Of a stretch of 45,505 nt of DNA, positions 39,440-45,505 are shown piece by piece; within the stretch, counting starts at the first letter, position 1, and each line of letters begins with the position of its first letter. The position numbers were made by a program, and so were the translations under genes. Source of the stretch: an uncultured Collinsella sp. (lineage in GTDB: Bacteria > Actinomycetota > Coriobacteriia > Coriobacteriales > Coriobacteriaceae); the NCBI GenBank assembly GCA_900544135.1, contig UQTU01000019.1, forward strand, positions 1 through 45,505. The letters are read 5' to 3'. The notes under the pieces were generated by a model. It did not search any database. It saw only the letters and a program-made list of their open reading frames with translations, and was not told the origin of the DNA.

Positions 39440-40420
39440 TTACGCGTCCAGAGCGGAAAGGTCGATGCCCAGGGCCTCGGCCATTTCGTCGTTCTTGACG
39501 ACGACCAGGTCCTTGCTCGAGAGGTGCTTGATCGGCATGTCTTCGGGCTTGGCCTCGCCCTTCAGGATCTTAACGGCCATCTCGCCCGCAGCGTAGCCCA
39601 GGTCCTCGTAATTGATGGAGAGGGTGAACAGGCCGCCGGCCATGCACATACCCTCCTCGCCAGTCACGAAGGGAAGCTTGTTTTCCTTGCAGATCTGGCC
39701 GACCTGCGAGGCACCCGCGGCGATGGTGTTGTCGGTGGGGGAGTACAGCGCGTCGACCTTGCCCACGGCAGACTCGACGACGGACTGAATCTCGTTGGAG
39801 CTCGAGACGGTGAAATCGGTGTACTCCAGGCCCAGCTTGTCGAGTTCCTTCTTGGCGGCCTTGATCTGGACGTCGGAGTTGGACTCGGCGGTGCAGTAGA
39901 GCAGGCCGACCTTTTTAACGTCGGGCAGGACCTTCTGCATCATCTCGAGCTGCTCGGCGACCGGGGTGAGGTCGGAAGCGCCCGTGACGTTGGTGCCCGG
40001 CTTGTCGTTGTCCTGGACCAGGCCGGAGGCGGCGTAGTCGGTGATGGCACAGCCCACGATGGGGATATCGGCCGTGGCGCCGGCGGCAGCCTGCGCGGCG
40101 GGCGTGGCGATGGCATAAATCAGGTTGACGTTGTCGCCCACAAACTTGTCGGCAATGGACTTACACGTGGACTGGTCGTTCTGGGCGTTCTTCTGGTCGA
40201 TCTTGACCTTAAGGCCGCTCTTCTTGATGGCCTTGACGAAGCCGTCGTTGGCGGCATCGAGCGCGGAGTGCTCGGTGAGCTGCAGAACGCCGATGGTGTA
40301 GTCGGAACCGGCGGCAGCAGAGCCGGAACCAGAGTTGCCGCCGCATCCGGCGAGCGGGGCGAGCGCGAGCAGGCCGGCGGAGACCAGAAGGCTCCTGCGG
40401 CTGATGGTGATGTCCTTCAT
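39440..40420 (-). CDS. ABC transporter substrate-binding lipoprotein (TrpX-like)
   Basis: A 326-residue lipoprotein. The signal peptide ends in the lipobox LAPLAGCGG (Cys near 26), with SRRS before the hydrophobic core as a possible Tat-like arginine pair. The mature part has the ABC_sub_bind fold: YTIGVLQLTEHSALDAANDG near 40, IVGCAITDYAASGL near 135 and GLLYCTAESNSDVQIKAAKK. The family includes tryptophan- and tyrosine-binding proteins; the ligand here is unproven. ATG 40420 follows GGGGGTAATG. Confidence 0.9.
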   Translation of the reverse strand: MKDITISRRSLLVSAGLLALAPLAGCGGNSGSGSAAAGSDYTIGVLQLTEHSALDAANDGFVKAIKKSGLKVKIDQKNAQNDQSTCKSIADKFVGDNVNLIYAIATPAAQAAAGATADIPIVGCAITDYAASGLVQDNDKPGTNVTGASDLTPVAEQLEMMQKVLPDVKKVGLLYCTAESNSDVQIKAAKKELDKLGLEYTDFTVSSSNEIQSVVESAVGKVDALYSPTDNTIAAGASQVGQICKENKLPFVTGEEGMCMAGGLFTLSINYEDLGYAAGEMAVKILKGEAKPEDMPIKHLSSKDLVVVKNDEMAEALGIDLSALDA

Positions 40421-40452
40421 ATCATTACCCCCAGTATAAAAATGGCTGGAAA

Positions 40453-40486
40453 CACTGCACTGGGACAAAGTGCAAGTGGGACTATA
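40453..40486 (-). promoter_or_regulatory. Promoter -10 and palindrome upstream of ABC operon
   Basis: On the minus strand TATAGT (40486-40481) is a good -10 element. Directly after it lies CACTTGCACT...AGTGCAGTG, an inverted repeat with one bulge (40453-40478). A repressor bound there would block initiation. The WYL-type regulator encoded just upstream is a candidate. Confidence 0.45.
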
Positions 40487-40580
40487 GTAGCGCTGATGTC
40501 CATTTTTACAACAGCCTGGCGGGTTTTTTAATACAGAATCGGATGGGCGGTACGGGTAGTCGAATGGGCGGCGGAGGGTC

Positions 40581-41366
40581 TTATGCGGCGGAGGAGGCGT
40601 CGTCCTCGTCCAGGGCGGCGAAGAGCTTCTTGCCGTCGAGCAGGCGCGTGCTGACGTTTCTCATACGGGCGATCTCGACGGTGCGCAGCGTATCGTCGGT
40701 GCCTCGGGCGTCGTAGACCGTTCCCAGCAGATACGAGATGCCATCGCGCTGCCTGATGGCAAAGGGACGGAGTGTCATCCGTGCTGCTTCGGTTTCGCCG
40801 CGTGTCGTGACGCTCGAAATATCAAAACTCACCGTGGTTCCGTGGTCGATGGCCTGCTCGACGAGCTCGCACGTGTCGATGCGCTTGATGGGCGTGCGTG
40901 TTGCCTTGGTAGCCTTGCTGCCTGCGCTTGGAGCGGGTTCGGGTGTATCGAGGTAGCCGCGAACGTCGGCGCTCGCCATGGCAACTAAGTGCTGCGCCAT
41001 GCTCTTGCGGATAGCGATAGGCGTGGAGCGGTTGCGCATGACCATACCGTGGAGCCGGATGATCTCTTCATCGGTGAGCGGGCGGGTAAGAAGTTTGTAG
41101 CCCACGCCGCGTTTGTATTCAATTTCGTATCCGGCATGGCGAAGCGCGGAGATGGCGGTGTAGATGCTGCGCCGCGCCGCCGAGATGGGCATGCGGGCGG
41201 GGTCGTCGGGATGGGCGAGGCGCCGGATCAGCTCATCGGAAAGCATGGCCTTGTCTTCGCCGGTGTTTTCGCTCAAGAGCTGCAGGATACGAACGGCGCG
41301 ATAGGCTGCCATCGAGGCGGCGCCCCTCGTCGTGGTGTCGTAGGTTTCAACAGCGGCTTCGGTCAT
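40581..41366 (-). CDS. WYL-domain-type transcriptional regulator
   Basis: A 261-residue protein. A helix-turn-helix occupies about 20-95 (ISAARRSIYTAISALRHAGY, then EIEYKRGVGYKLL). The C-terminal half (about 160-245) has the WYL-like pattern LRPFAIRQRDGISYLLGTVY with an effector-binding beta fold. ATG 41366 is chosen over GTG 41375 for its spacing from GGAAAGG. It runs in the same direction as the ABC operon 160 bases downstream, so it may regulate it. Confidence 0.75.
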   Translation of the reverse strand: MTEAAVETYDTTTRGAASMAAYRAVRILQLLSENTGEDKAMLSDELIRRLAHPDDPARMPISAARRSIYTAISALRHAGYEIEYKRGVGYKLLTRPLTDEEIIRLHGMVMRNRSTPIAIRKSMAQHLVAMASADVRGYLDTPEPAPSAGSKATKATRTPIKRIDTCELVEQAIDHGTTVSFDISSVTTRGETEAARMTLRPFAIRQRDGISYLLGTVYDARGTDDTLRTVEIARMRNVSTRLLDGKKLFAALDEDDASSAA

Positions 41367-41483
41367 GGTGCCCACGTCCTTTCCGTTTTGGGTGGCGACG
41401 GTATGGAGCCTAGGACGCGGGGCTTTCCCAGGGGCGCAGGGCGCTCTGGGCGGTCGGTAGTCGTCGGCAAACGGCGGGTCGAG

Positions 41484-41546
41484 TTTTCAACAGCCCTGCT
41501 CAACTGACCAAAAACTTGCCAAAAGCTTGACGGATGCTGTTGAAAA
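41484..41546. repeat. 11-bp inverted repeat flanking 41 bases
   Basis: TTTTCAACAGC (41484-41494) is the exact reverse complement of 41536-41546. It lies between the asnS terminator and the WYL-type gene, upstream of the latter's start. It could be an operator pair or a transcript-end structure. Confidence 0.45.
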
Positions 41547-41578
41547 AAGCGTCTCTCGACCGATGTCGAGAGACGCTT
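41543..41578 (-). terminator. asnS intrinsic terminator
   Basis: AAGCGTCTCTCGAC (41547-41560) and GTCGAGAGACGCTT (41565-41578) form a perfect 14-bp stem, followed on the minus strand by TTTT. Confidence 0.9.
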
Positions 41579-41624
41579 GTGCGATGAGCGTTGGCGTGTG
41601 GCGACGCGAGCTAGCGTTCGACGA

Positions 41625-43028
41625 TTAGAAGTCGGCGTTGCCCACGGTGCGCGGGTGCGGCAGGACGTCGCGGATGTTGCCCACGCCGGTCAGATACATG
41701 ACCAAGCGCTCGAAGCCCAGACCGTAGCCGGCGTGCTTGCAGGAACCGTAGCGGCGCAGGTCAAGGTAGTACTTGTACTGCTCGGGATTCATACCCAGGT
41801 CCTTGATGCGGGCCTCGAGCAGATCCAGGCGCTCCTCGCGCTGGGAGCCACCGATGATCTCGCCGATGCCCGGCACCAGGCAGTCGGCGGCGGCGACGGT
41901 CTTGCCGTCCTCGTTCATGCGCATGTAGAACGCCTTGATCTCGGCCGGGTAGTCGGTCACGAAGGTCGGGCGCTTAAAGTGCTCCTCGGTCAGGAAACGC
42001 TCGTGCTCGGTTTGCAGGTCGATGCCCCAGCTCACGGGATAGTCAAACTTGTGACCGGCGGCGACGGCCTGCTCCAGGATCTCGACGGCCTCGGTGTAGG
42101 TAACGCGGGCAAAGTCGGAGTTGGCGACATGGTCCAGGCGCTCGAGCAGACCCTTGTCCACAAACTTGTTGAGCATATTGAGCTCGTCGGGGCAGGTTGT
42201 CATGACGTCCTTAAGGACGTACTTGAGCATAGCCTCGGCGTTATCCATGTAGTCGTTAAGGTCGGCAAAGGCCATCTCGGGCTCGATCATCCAAAACTCG
42301 GCGGCGTGGCGCGTGGTGTTGGAGTTCTCGGCGCGGAAGGTGGGACCAAAGGTGTACACGTCGCCAAAGGCCATGGCAAAGTTCTCGGCATTGAGCTGGC
42401 CGGACACGGTGAGGCTCGCATGCTTGCCAAAGAAGTCCTGGCTCCAGTCGACCTCGCCGGACTCGGTGAGGGGCGGATTTTTGGGGTCGAGCGTGGTCAC
42501 GCGGAACATCTCGCCGGCGCCCTCGCAGTCACTCGTGGTGATGATGGGGGTGTTGACGTAGACAAAGCCCTGCTCCTGGAAGAAGCGGTGGATGGCGGCA
42601 GCCGCGACAGAGCGGATGCGGAACACGGCGCGGAACAGGTTGGTGCGCGGGCGCAGATGCTGCTGGGTGCGCAGGAACTCGACGGTTGCGCGCTTCTTCT
42701 GCAGCGGGTAATCCGGGGCGCTCGTGCCCTCGACCTCGATGGAGGTGGCAGAAAGCTCGAAAGGCTGGGGCGCATCGGGGGTCAGCTTGACGGTGCCGGT
42801 GCAAATGAGTGCGGCCGAGACGTTTTGATGAGCGATCTCGTCGTAGTTGTCGAGTGCCTTGCGGTTCATGACGACCTGCAGGTCGCGGAAGCAGCTGCCG
42901 TCGTTGAGCGTAACAAAGCCAAAGTTCTTCATGTCGCGGACGGACTTGACCCAGCCGGCGACGGTGACGGTCTGGCCGCCGAGCGACTCGGCATCGGCAT
43001 AGAGCTGCGCGATTTTGGTGCGGTTCAC
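41625..43028 (-). CDS. asnS: Asparagine--tRNA ligase
   Basis: A 467-residue class II synthetase. The OB-fold anticodon domain (about 15-105, VTVAGWVKSVRDMKNFGF) precedes the catalytic core. Motif 2 is FGPTFRAENSNTTRHAAEFW near 210, and motif 3 is GYGLGFERLVMYLTG near 445. FWMIEPEMAF with DLNDYM is typical of AsnRS rather than AspRS. GTG 43028 is preferred, because GGGAGG lies six bases before it; the ATG at 43040 overlaps that ribosome-binding site. An extended -10 element (TGCTAGAAT, 43083-43075) serves as promoter. No T-box is present. Confidence 0.95.
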   Translation of the reverse strand: MNRTKIAQLYADAESLGGQTVTVAGWVKSVRDMKNFGFVTLNDGSCFRDLQVVMNRKALDNYDEIAHQNVSAALICTGTVKLTPDAPQPFELSATSIEVEGTSAPDYPLQKKRATVEFLRTQQHLRPRTNLFRAVFRIRSVAAAAIHRFFQEQGFVYVNTPIITTSDCEGAGEMFRVTTLDPKNPPLTESGEVDWSQDFFGKHASLTVSGQLNAENFAMAFGDVYTFGPTFRAENSNTTRHAAEFWMIEPEMAFADLNDYMDNAEAMLKYVLKDVMTTCPDELNMLNKFVDKGLLERLDHVANSDFARVTYTEAVEILEQAVAAGHKFDYPVSWGIDLQTEHERFLTEEHFKRPTFVTDYPAEIKAFYMRMNEDGKTVAAADCLVPGIGEIIGGSQREERLDLLEARIKDLGMNPEQYKYYLDLRRYGSCKHAGYGLGFERLVMYLTGVGNIRDVLPHPRTVGNADF

Positions 43029-43140
43029 GTATCCTCCCATAACGGTTGAATGATAGCTATCCATACAGTTCGATATTCTAGCAGCTCGGCTCATTTGGGC
43101 TATACAGATAAGGCATTGGCCGGATGGTTTTTCAAACGAA

Positions 43141-43172
43141 AAGCGCCCGCGGTCAAATGGTCGCGGGCGCTT
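43141..43172 (-). terminator. EIIA gene terminator
   Basis: AAGCGCCCGCG (43141-43151) and CGCGGGCGCTT (43162-43172) pair perfectly, and the minus strand continues TTCGTTT. Confidence 0.85.
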
Positions 43173-43209
43173 GACGAGGTGCCTTTTGGCTGTGTGGCGC
43201 GGGACTTGG

Positions 43210-43773
43210 CTACTTGGTCTTGGCCACCAGCAGCGGGTCGCCCAGCTTGACGAGCGGGTTGCCGCCGATAAGCGTTCCGGACTCGCCGACATGGTCGATG
43301 CTCTTAAGACGGTCGAGCTCGGAGACGATGACGGTCACGATGTCCTCGTGACCAGCGGCCTTAATGGCCTCGCGGTCGAAGCTGATGAGCGGCTGGCCTG
43401 CCTTGACCACATCGCCCATCTCGACAAAGCGGGCAAAACCCTTGCCGTTCATTTCCACGGTACCCAGGCCAACATGGATAAACACGCGAAGACCGTCCTC
43501 GGTGATCATGCCAATGGAGTGGTTGGTGACAGTGGTGGCACCGATGCGGCCGTTGGCGGGCGCATAGATGGTGCCGGTAATGGGCTCGATGCCATAGCCC
43601 TGGCCAAGCATGCCCGAGGCGATCGTCTCGTCGGGAACCTCGTCCAGGTTGACGAGCACGCCGTTAACGGGGGCATAGATGACGCCTTCGCGGGTGGCGA
43701 AGCTTGCTGCGGGCGGAACGGACGCCTCGCCGGTCGAGGTGAAGGTGGACTTAAGCGAATCGAGCAGACCCAT
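43210..43773 (-). CDS. crr: PTS glucose-type EIIA component
   Basis: A 187-residue EIIA(Glc) protein. H85 in TNHSIGMITEDG and H100 in VFIHVGLGTVEMNGKGF keep the 15-residue spacing of E. coli H75/H90; H100 is the phosphorylated one. ATG 43773 follows TTGGAGG. As a free-standing EIIA it could serve permeases lacking that domain, such as the EIIBC at 23009-24409. A LacI/CcpA-like palindrome lies 48 bases upstream. Confidence 0.9.
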   Translation of the reverse strand: MGLLDSLKSTFTSTGEASVPPAASFATREGVIYAPVNGVLVNLDEVPDETIASGMLGQGYGIEPITGTIYAPANGRIGATTVTNHSIGMITEDGLRVFIHVGLGTVEMNGKGFARFVEMGDVVKAGQPLISFDREAIKAAGHEDIVTVIVSELDRLKSIDHVGESGTLIGGNPLVKLGDPLLVAKTK

Positions 43774-43820
43774 AGTTGCCTCCAACTTAAATAGGCGCAT
43801 ATCGCGCGTTTGGTTTGCCG

Positions 43821-43830
43821 GAAACGTTTC
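43821..43830. promoter_or_regulatory. LacI/CcpA-like palindrome GAAACGTTTC
   Basis: A perfect 10-bp palindrome with a central CG, in the context GGAAACGTTTCA, 48 bases upstream of the EIIA start. This form is typical of LacI-family and catabolite-control operators. No LacI-type regulator is in the window. Confidence 0.5.
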
Positions 43831-43902
43831 ATATGTGTTTCGCGGCTTGGTCAACGCCCCCTATTCTACGCTGCTCAGCGATACCTCTGAGCTGGGATTA
43901 TG

Positions 43903-43912
43903 TGATATATCA
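43903..43912. promoter_or_regulatory. Palindrome TGATATATCA in the divergent region
   Basis: A perfect 10-bp AT-rich palindrome 106 bases before the esterase start. It contains TATATC, so it may instead be or overlap the -10 element. Confidence 0.3.
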
Positions 43913-44017
43913 GTTAAAGGGAAACTTATTGCTGGTGTGTTTCTGCGCCACGGGTTCAAGTGGGGTACGCTTGAAGGCGAAAAACAAAGGCGCATAATTT
44001 GCGCGAAGGGAGCACAT

Positions 44018-44920
44018 ATGATTGTCGAGAACCATGCGCTGTGGGGCGAGGAGCCGACCGAGGATTATCCGGCGACGTTTACGTATTTGGGTGCCGAGCC
44101 GCTGCCCGATAAACCGAATGGCCGCCGCCCCGCGGTGATCATCTGCGGCGGAGGCGGGTTTACGCATATCGCTCCGCACGAGCAGGACCCGGTGGCGTTT
44201 GCATTTTTGGATTGCGGCTACCAGGCCTTTGTGCTCAACTATGTCACGAGTTCTACGGGTGACGTGAGCTTTCCGCACCCCCAGGCAGATCTTGCCAAGA
44301 TGGTCGCCACGGTGCGCGCCAACGCCGACGAGTGGCATGTCGATCCTAAGCGCGTGTGCGTCGTGGGCTTTTCTGCTGGCGGCATGATTTGCGCCTCGCT
44401 GGCAACACAGTGGAAGACCGGCCCCTTTGCGGCACTTGCCGGGGCGCGTCCGGACGACATTCGTCCCGATGCCGTGGTGCTGGGCTATCCATTGCTCGAC
44501 TTTGCCTATGTGCGCGACATGCAGACGCGCGATCCGCGCATTGACTTGCGCGTGCCCAAGACGGGCGGCAAGACGGGACGCGATTTGCTCAACGACTACC
44601 TGTCGATGGTGACGGGCGGCGAGGCAACTGACGAGCATCTGGCCGACATCTGCCCCACCACGCATGTTTCGCGTCAGATGCCACCGACCTTTGTGTGGGG
44701 CGTGTCCGACGACAAGACGGCGCCGATCGCGCAGGTATACCCGTTTGCGCAGCGCATGGCCGAGGAGGGCGTTGCATGCGAGATGCACGTCTTCGACCAG
44801 GGTGGTCACGGCCTTTCGCTCGGCAACGCCAACACCGCGGTCGACAACGAGGACAAGCAGGTGGCGGTCCGTCCCTGGATCCGCCTAGCCTTCCGCTTCC
44901 TGGAGCGCCACGGGTTTTAG
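44018..44920 (+). CDS. Alpha/beta hydrolase, probable carbohydrate or lipid esterase
   Basis: A 300-residue cytosolic hydrolase. The oxyanion region VIICGGGGFTHIAPHEQDP near 40, nucleophile elbow GFSAGGMI near 110, acid residue region VWGVSDDKTAPI near 230 and catalytic histidine in QGGHGLSLG near 265 give a full triad. It resembles the BD-FAE/xylan-esterase-like group of the alpha/beta hydrolases. ATG 44018 follows GAAGGGAG; the open frame upstream overlaps the EIIA gene and is ignored. Confidence 0.85.
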   Translation: MIVENHALWGEEPTEDYPATFTYLGAEPLPDKPNGRRPAVIICGGGGFTHIAPHEQDPVAFAFLDCGYQAFVLNYVTSSTGDVSFPHPQADLAKMVATVRANADEWHVDPKRVCVVGFSAGGMICASLATQWKTGPFAALAGARPDDIRPDAVVLGYPLLDFAYVRDMQTRDPRIDLRVPKTGGKTGRDLLNDYLSMVTGGEATDEHLADICPTTHVSRQMPPTFVWGVSDDKTAPIAQVYPFAQRMAEEGVACEMHVFDQGGHGLSLGNANTAVDNEDKQVAVRPWIRLAFRFLERHGF

Positions 44921-44947
44921 TTACGGCGTTTTACCAAACGCCGTAAC
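44920..44947 (+). terminator. Hairpin at the esterase stop codon
   Basis: GTTACGGCGTTT (44920-44931) pairs perfectly with AAACGCCGTAAC (44936-44947). The stem includes the last base of the stop codon, and no T-tract follows. Confidence 0.6.
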
Positions 44948-44960
44948 CACTTGACGCTGC

Positions 44961-45059
44961 AAGCCCGCCAGGGCGGCAATCTGCCTTTCAACTTCGGCGG
45001 CATGACCAGAAGGTCAATGCCGCCTCGTTTCAGGGCACCTTGCTCGCCCTGGCGGGCTT
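44961..45059 (+). repeat. Large structured hairpin element, copy C
   Basis: A 99-nt imperfect palindrome with the layout of copies A and B. The outer helix is AAGCCCGCCAGGGCG with CGCCCTGGCGGGCTT (15 bp, perfect), the middle helix TGCCTT/AGGGCA, and the inner helix GGCGGCATGACC/GGTCAATGCCGCC with one bulge and loop AGAA. The internal-loop words TCAA and GTTTC recur. It follows the esterase gene by 40 bases. Confidence 0.75.
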
Positions 45060-45102
45060 TCGCTGTTCGCGCCAAAACATCGGCGTTGCCATGGCCCAGA
45101 TG

Positions 45103-45127
45103 CGGCACTTGGGGACGTTCCTTTTAA
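45103..45127 (+). repeat. REP-like remnant GGCACTTGGGGACGTTCC
   Basis: Near-identical to the repeat at 1128-1149, including the TTTT tail. It lies 300 bases from the right terminal repeat, as the other copies lie near the left one. Confidence 0.55.
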
Positions 45128-45158
45128 TATGAGCAGGACATTGTCAAGAGGCAAAATC

Positions 45159-45190
45159 GGGCCTGGCCCCAACGATATGGGGTCAGGCCC
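45159..45190. repeat. Palindrome GGGCCTGGCCCC/GGGGTCAGGCCC
   Basis: Two 12-base arms with one mismatch surround AACGATAT. It looks like a short palindromic repeat. Between it and the terminal repeat no convincing gene is seen. Confidence 0.45.
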
Positions 45191-45310
45191 TCTCCCTATA
45201 TCAGCCCGTCCGCGGCGACCTCGGCGTGTCTTACCGACGCTCGTCTTTGCAGTTTAATATCCGCCCGTGGCGATCTCTCGCTGGGCAATCCGTTGCTACG
45301 GCTGAGGCTT

Positions 45311-45505
45311 CTACGTCGAACCGACAGTCTGTGCGCGCGTGTGGCGCCCTGGGCGCTCGCAGAAAAGGGACCTGAGGTTCGCCTCAACGGCTTCGGATCG
45401 AACCGCTTCCGGGGTGATCGGCTTATGTGTGTTAGCGCTACTGTAAAAACAACCATTTTGACCAACGCTCAACAACCAATCATGCCAACGCAATCCCGCC
45501 ATTTG
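45311..45505 (-). other. Open frame running off the right end, coding status doubtful
   Basis: A frame that enters through the 77-bp repeat stays open on the minus strand to a TGA near 45311 (65 codons visible). The first 25 codons are shared with the left copy, where the frame soon ends. I recognise no domain. It could be the tail of a gene in the adjoining repeat element or chance. Confidence 0.25.
45429..45505. repeat. Right copy of exact 77-bp terminal inverted repeat
   Basis: Exact reverse complement of bases 1-77; the base inside (45428) no longer matches. It marks the right end of the contig in the same multicopy element as the left end. Confidence 0.9.

Noticed and set aside
43029..43140. 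T-box leader for asnS
   Set aside because: Only about 110 bases separate asnS from the preceding terminator, and no T-box sequence or terminator/antiterminator pair is visible.

Overview
The window reads as the chromosome of a high-GC, low-complexity-genome gut actinobacterium of the class Coriobacteriia, most likely Collinsella or a close relative. This is inferred from base composition, codon use, Shine-Dalgarno starts on most genes, and the gene set (IspD/IspF, DisA, ClpC, a tRNA-tuf and secE-nusG-rplKA block, and a giant CoA-enzyme activase). I could not run a database search, so the genus is an inference. The window is probably one draft-assembly contig: its first and last 77 bases are exact reverse complements of each other, as expected where a k=77 assembly graph breaks at two copies of one repeat.

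Layout. 1-1320: an IS110-family transposase cut off at its 3' end, then REP-like remnants. 1323-9147: a threonine/serine exporter homologue, a DUF2798 membrane protein, and a 1479-residue 2-hydroxyacyl-CoA dehydratase activase fusion that overlaps its own TetR regulator; a perfect palindrome lies in the promoter. 9340-13654: clpC and pepD. 13781-16410: a hipBA toxin-antitoxin pair with a strong palindromic operator, and mntP under a yybP-ykoY manganese riboswitch. 16571-22177: a dense housekeeping run disA-ispD-ispF-cysS, then rlmB and a YacP/Rae1 nuclease; cysS and rlmB are separated by two tandem ~100-nt structured hairpin elements. 22178-27225: a tRNA-Thr with an upstream tRNA-like remnant, several palindromic arrays, and a beta-glucoside cassette (PTS EIIBC, GH1 glucosidase, divergent RpiR regulator) between copies of a short direct repeat. 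27226-31605: tRNA-Tyr-Thr-Met-tuf, rpmG, tRNA-Trp, secE, nusG, rplK, rplA. 31731-35213: a metallophosphoesterase, an unusual ParB-like/BMP fusion, and an MscS channel. 35343-37367: a surface 5'-nucleotidase broken by one in-frame TGA. 37526-41366: a TrpXY-like ABC operon and a WYL-type regulator. 41625-44920: asnS, a PTS EIIA protein and an alpha/beta hydrolase. The last 585 bases hold a third copy of the large hairpin element, a REP-like remnant and the terminal repeat.

Most genes are ordinary. The interest lies between them: a three-copy family of ~100-nt three-helix hairpins whose stems differ but keep pairing (20327-20533 and 44961-45059); a GGGACAGG repeat family abutting stop codons; two 47-nt palindromes exactly 80 bp apart; mutually exclusive hairpins beside a decayed tRNA-Thr copy; and palindromic operators beside several regulators.
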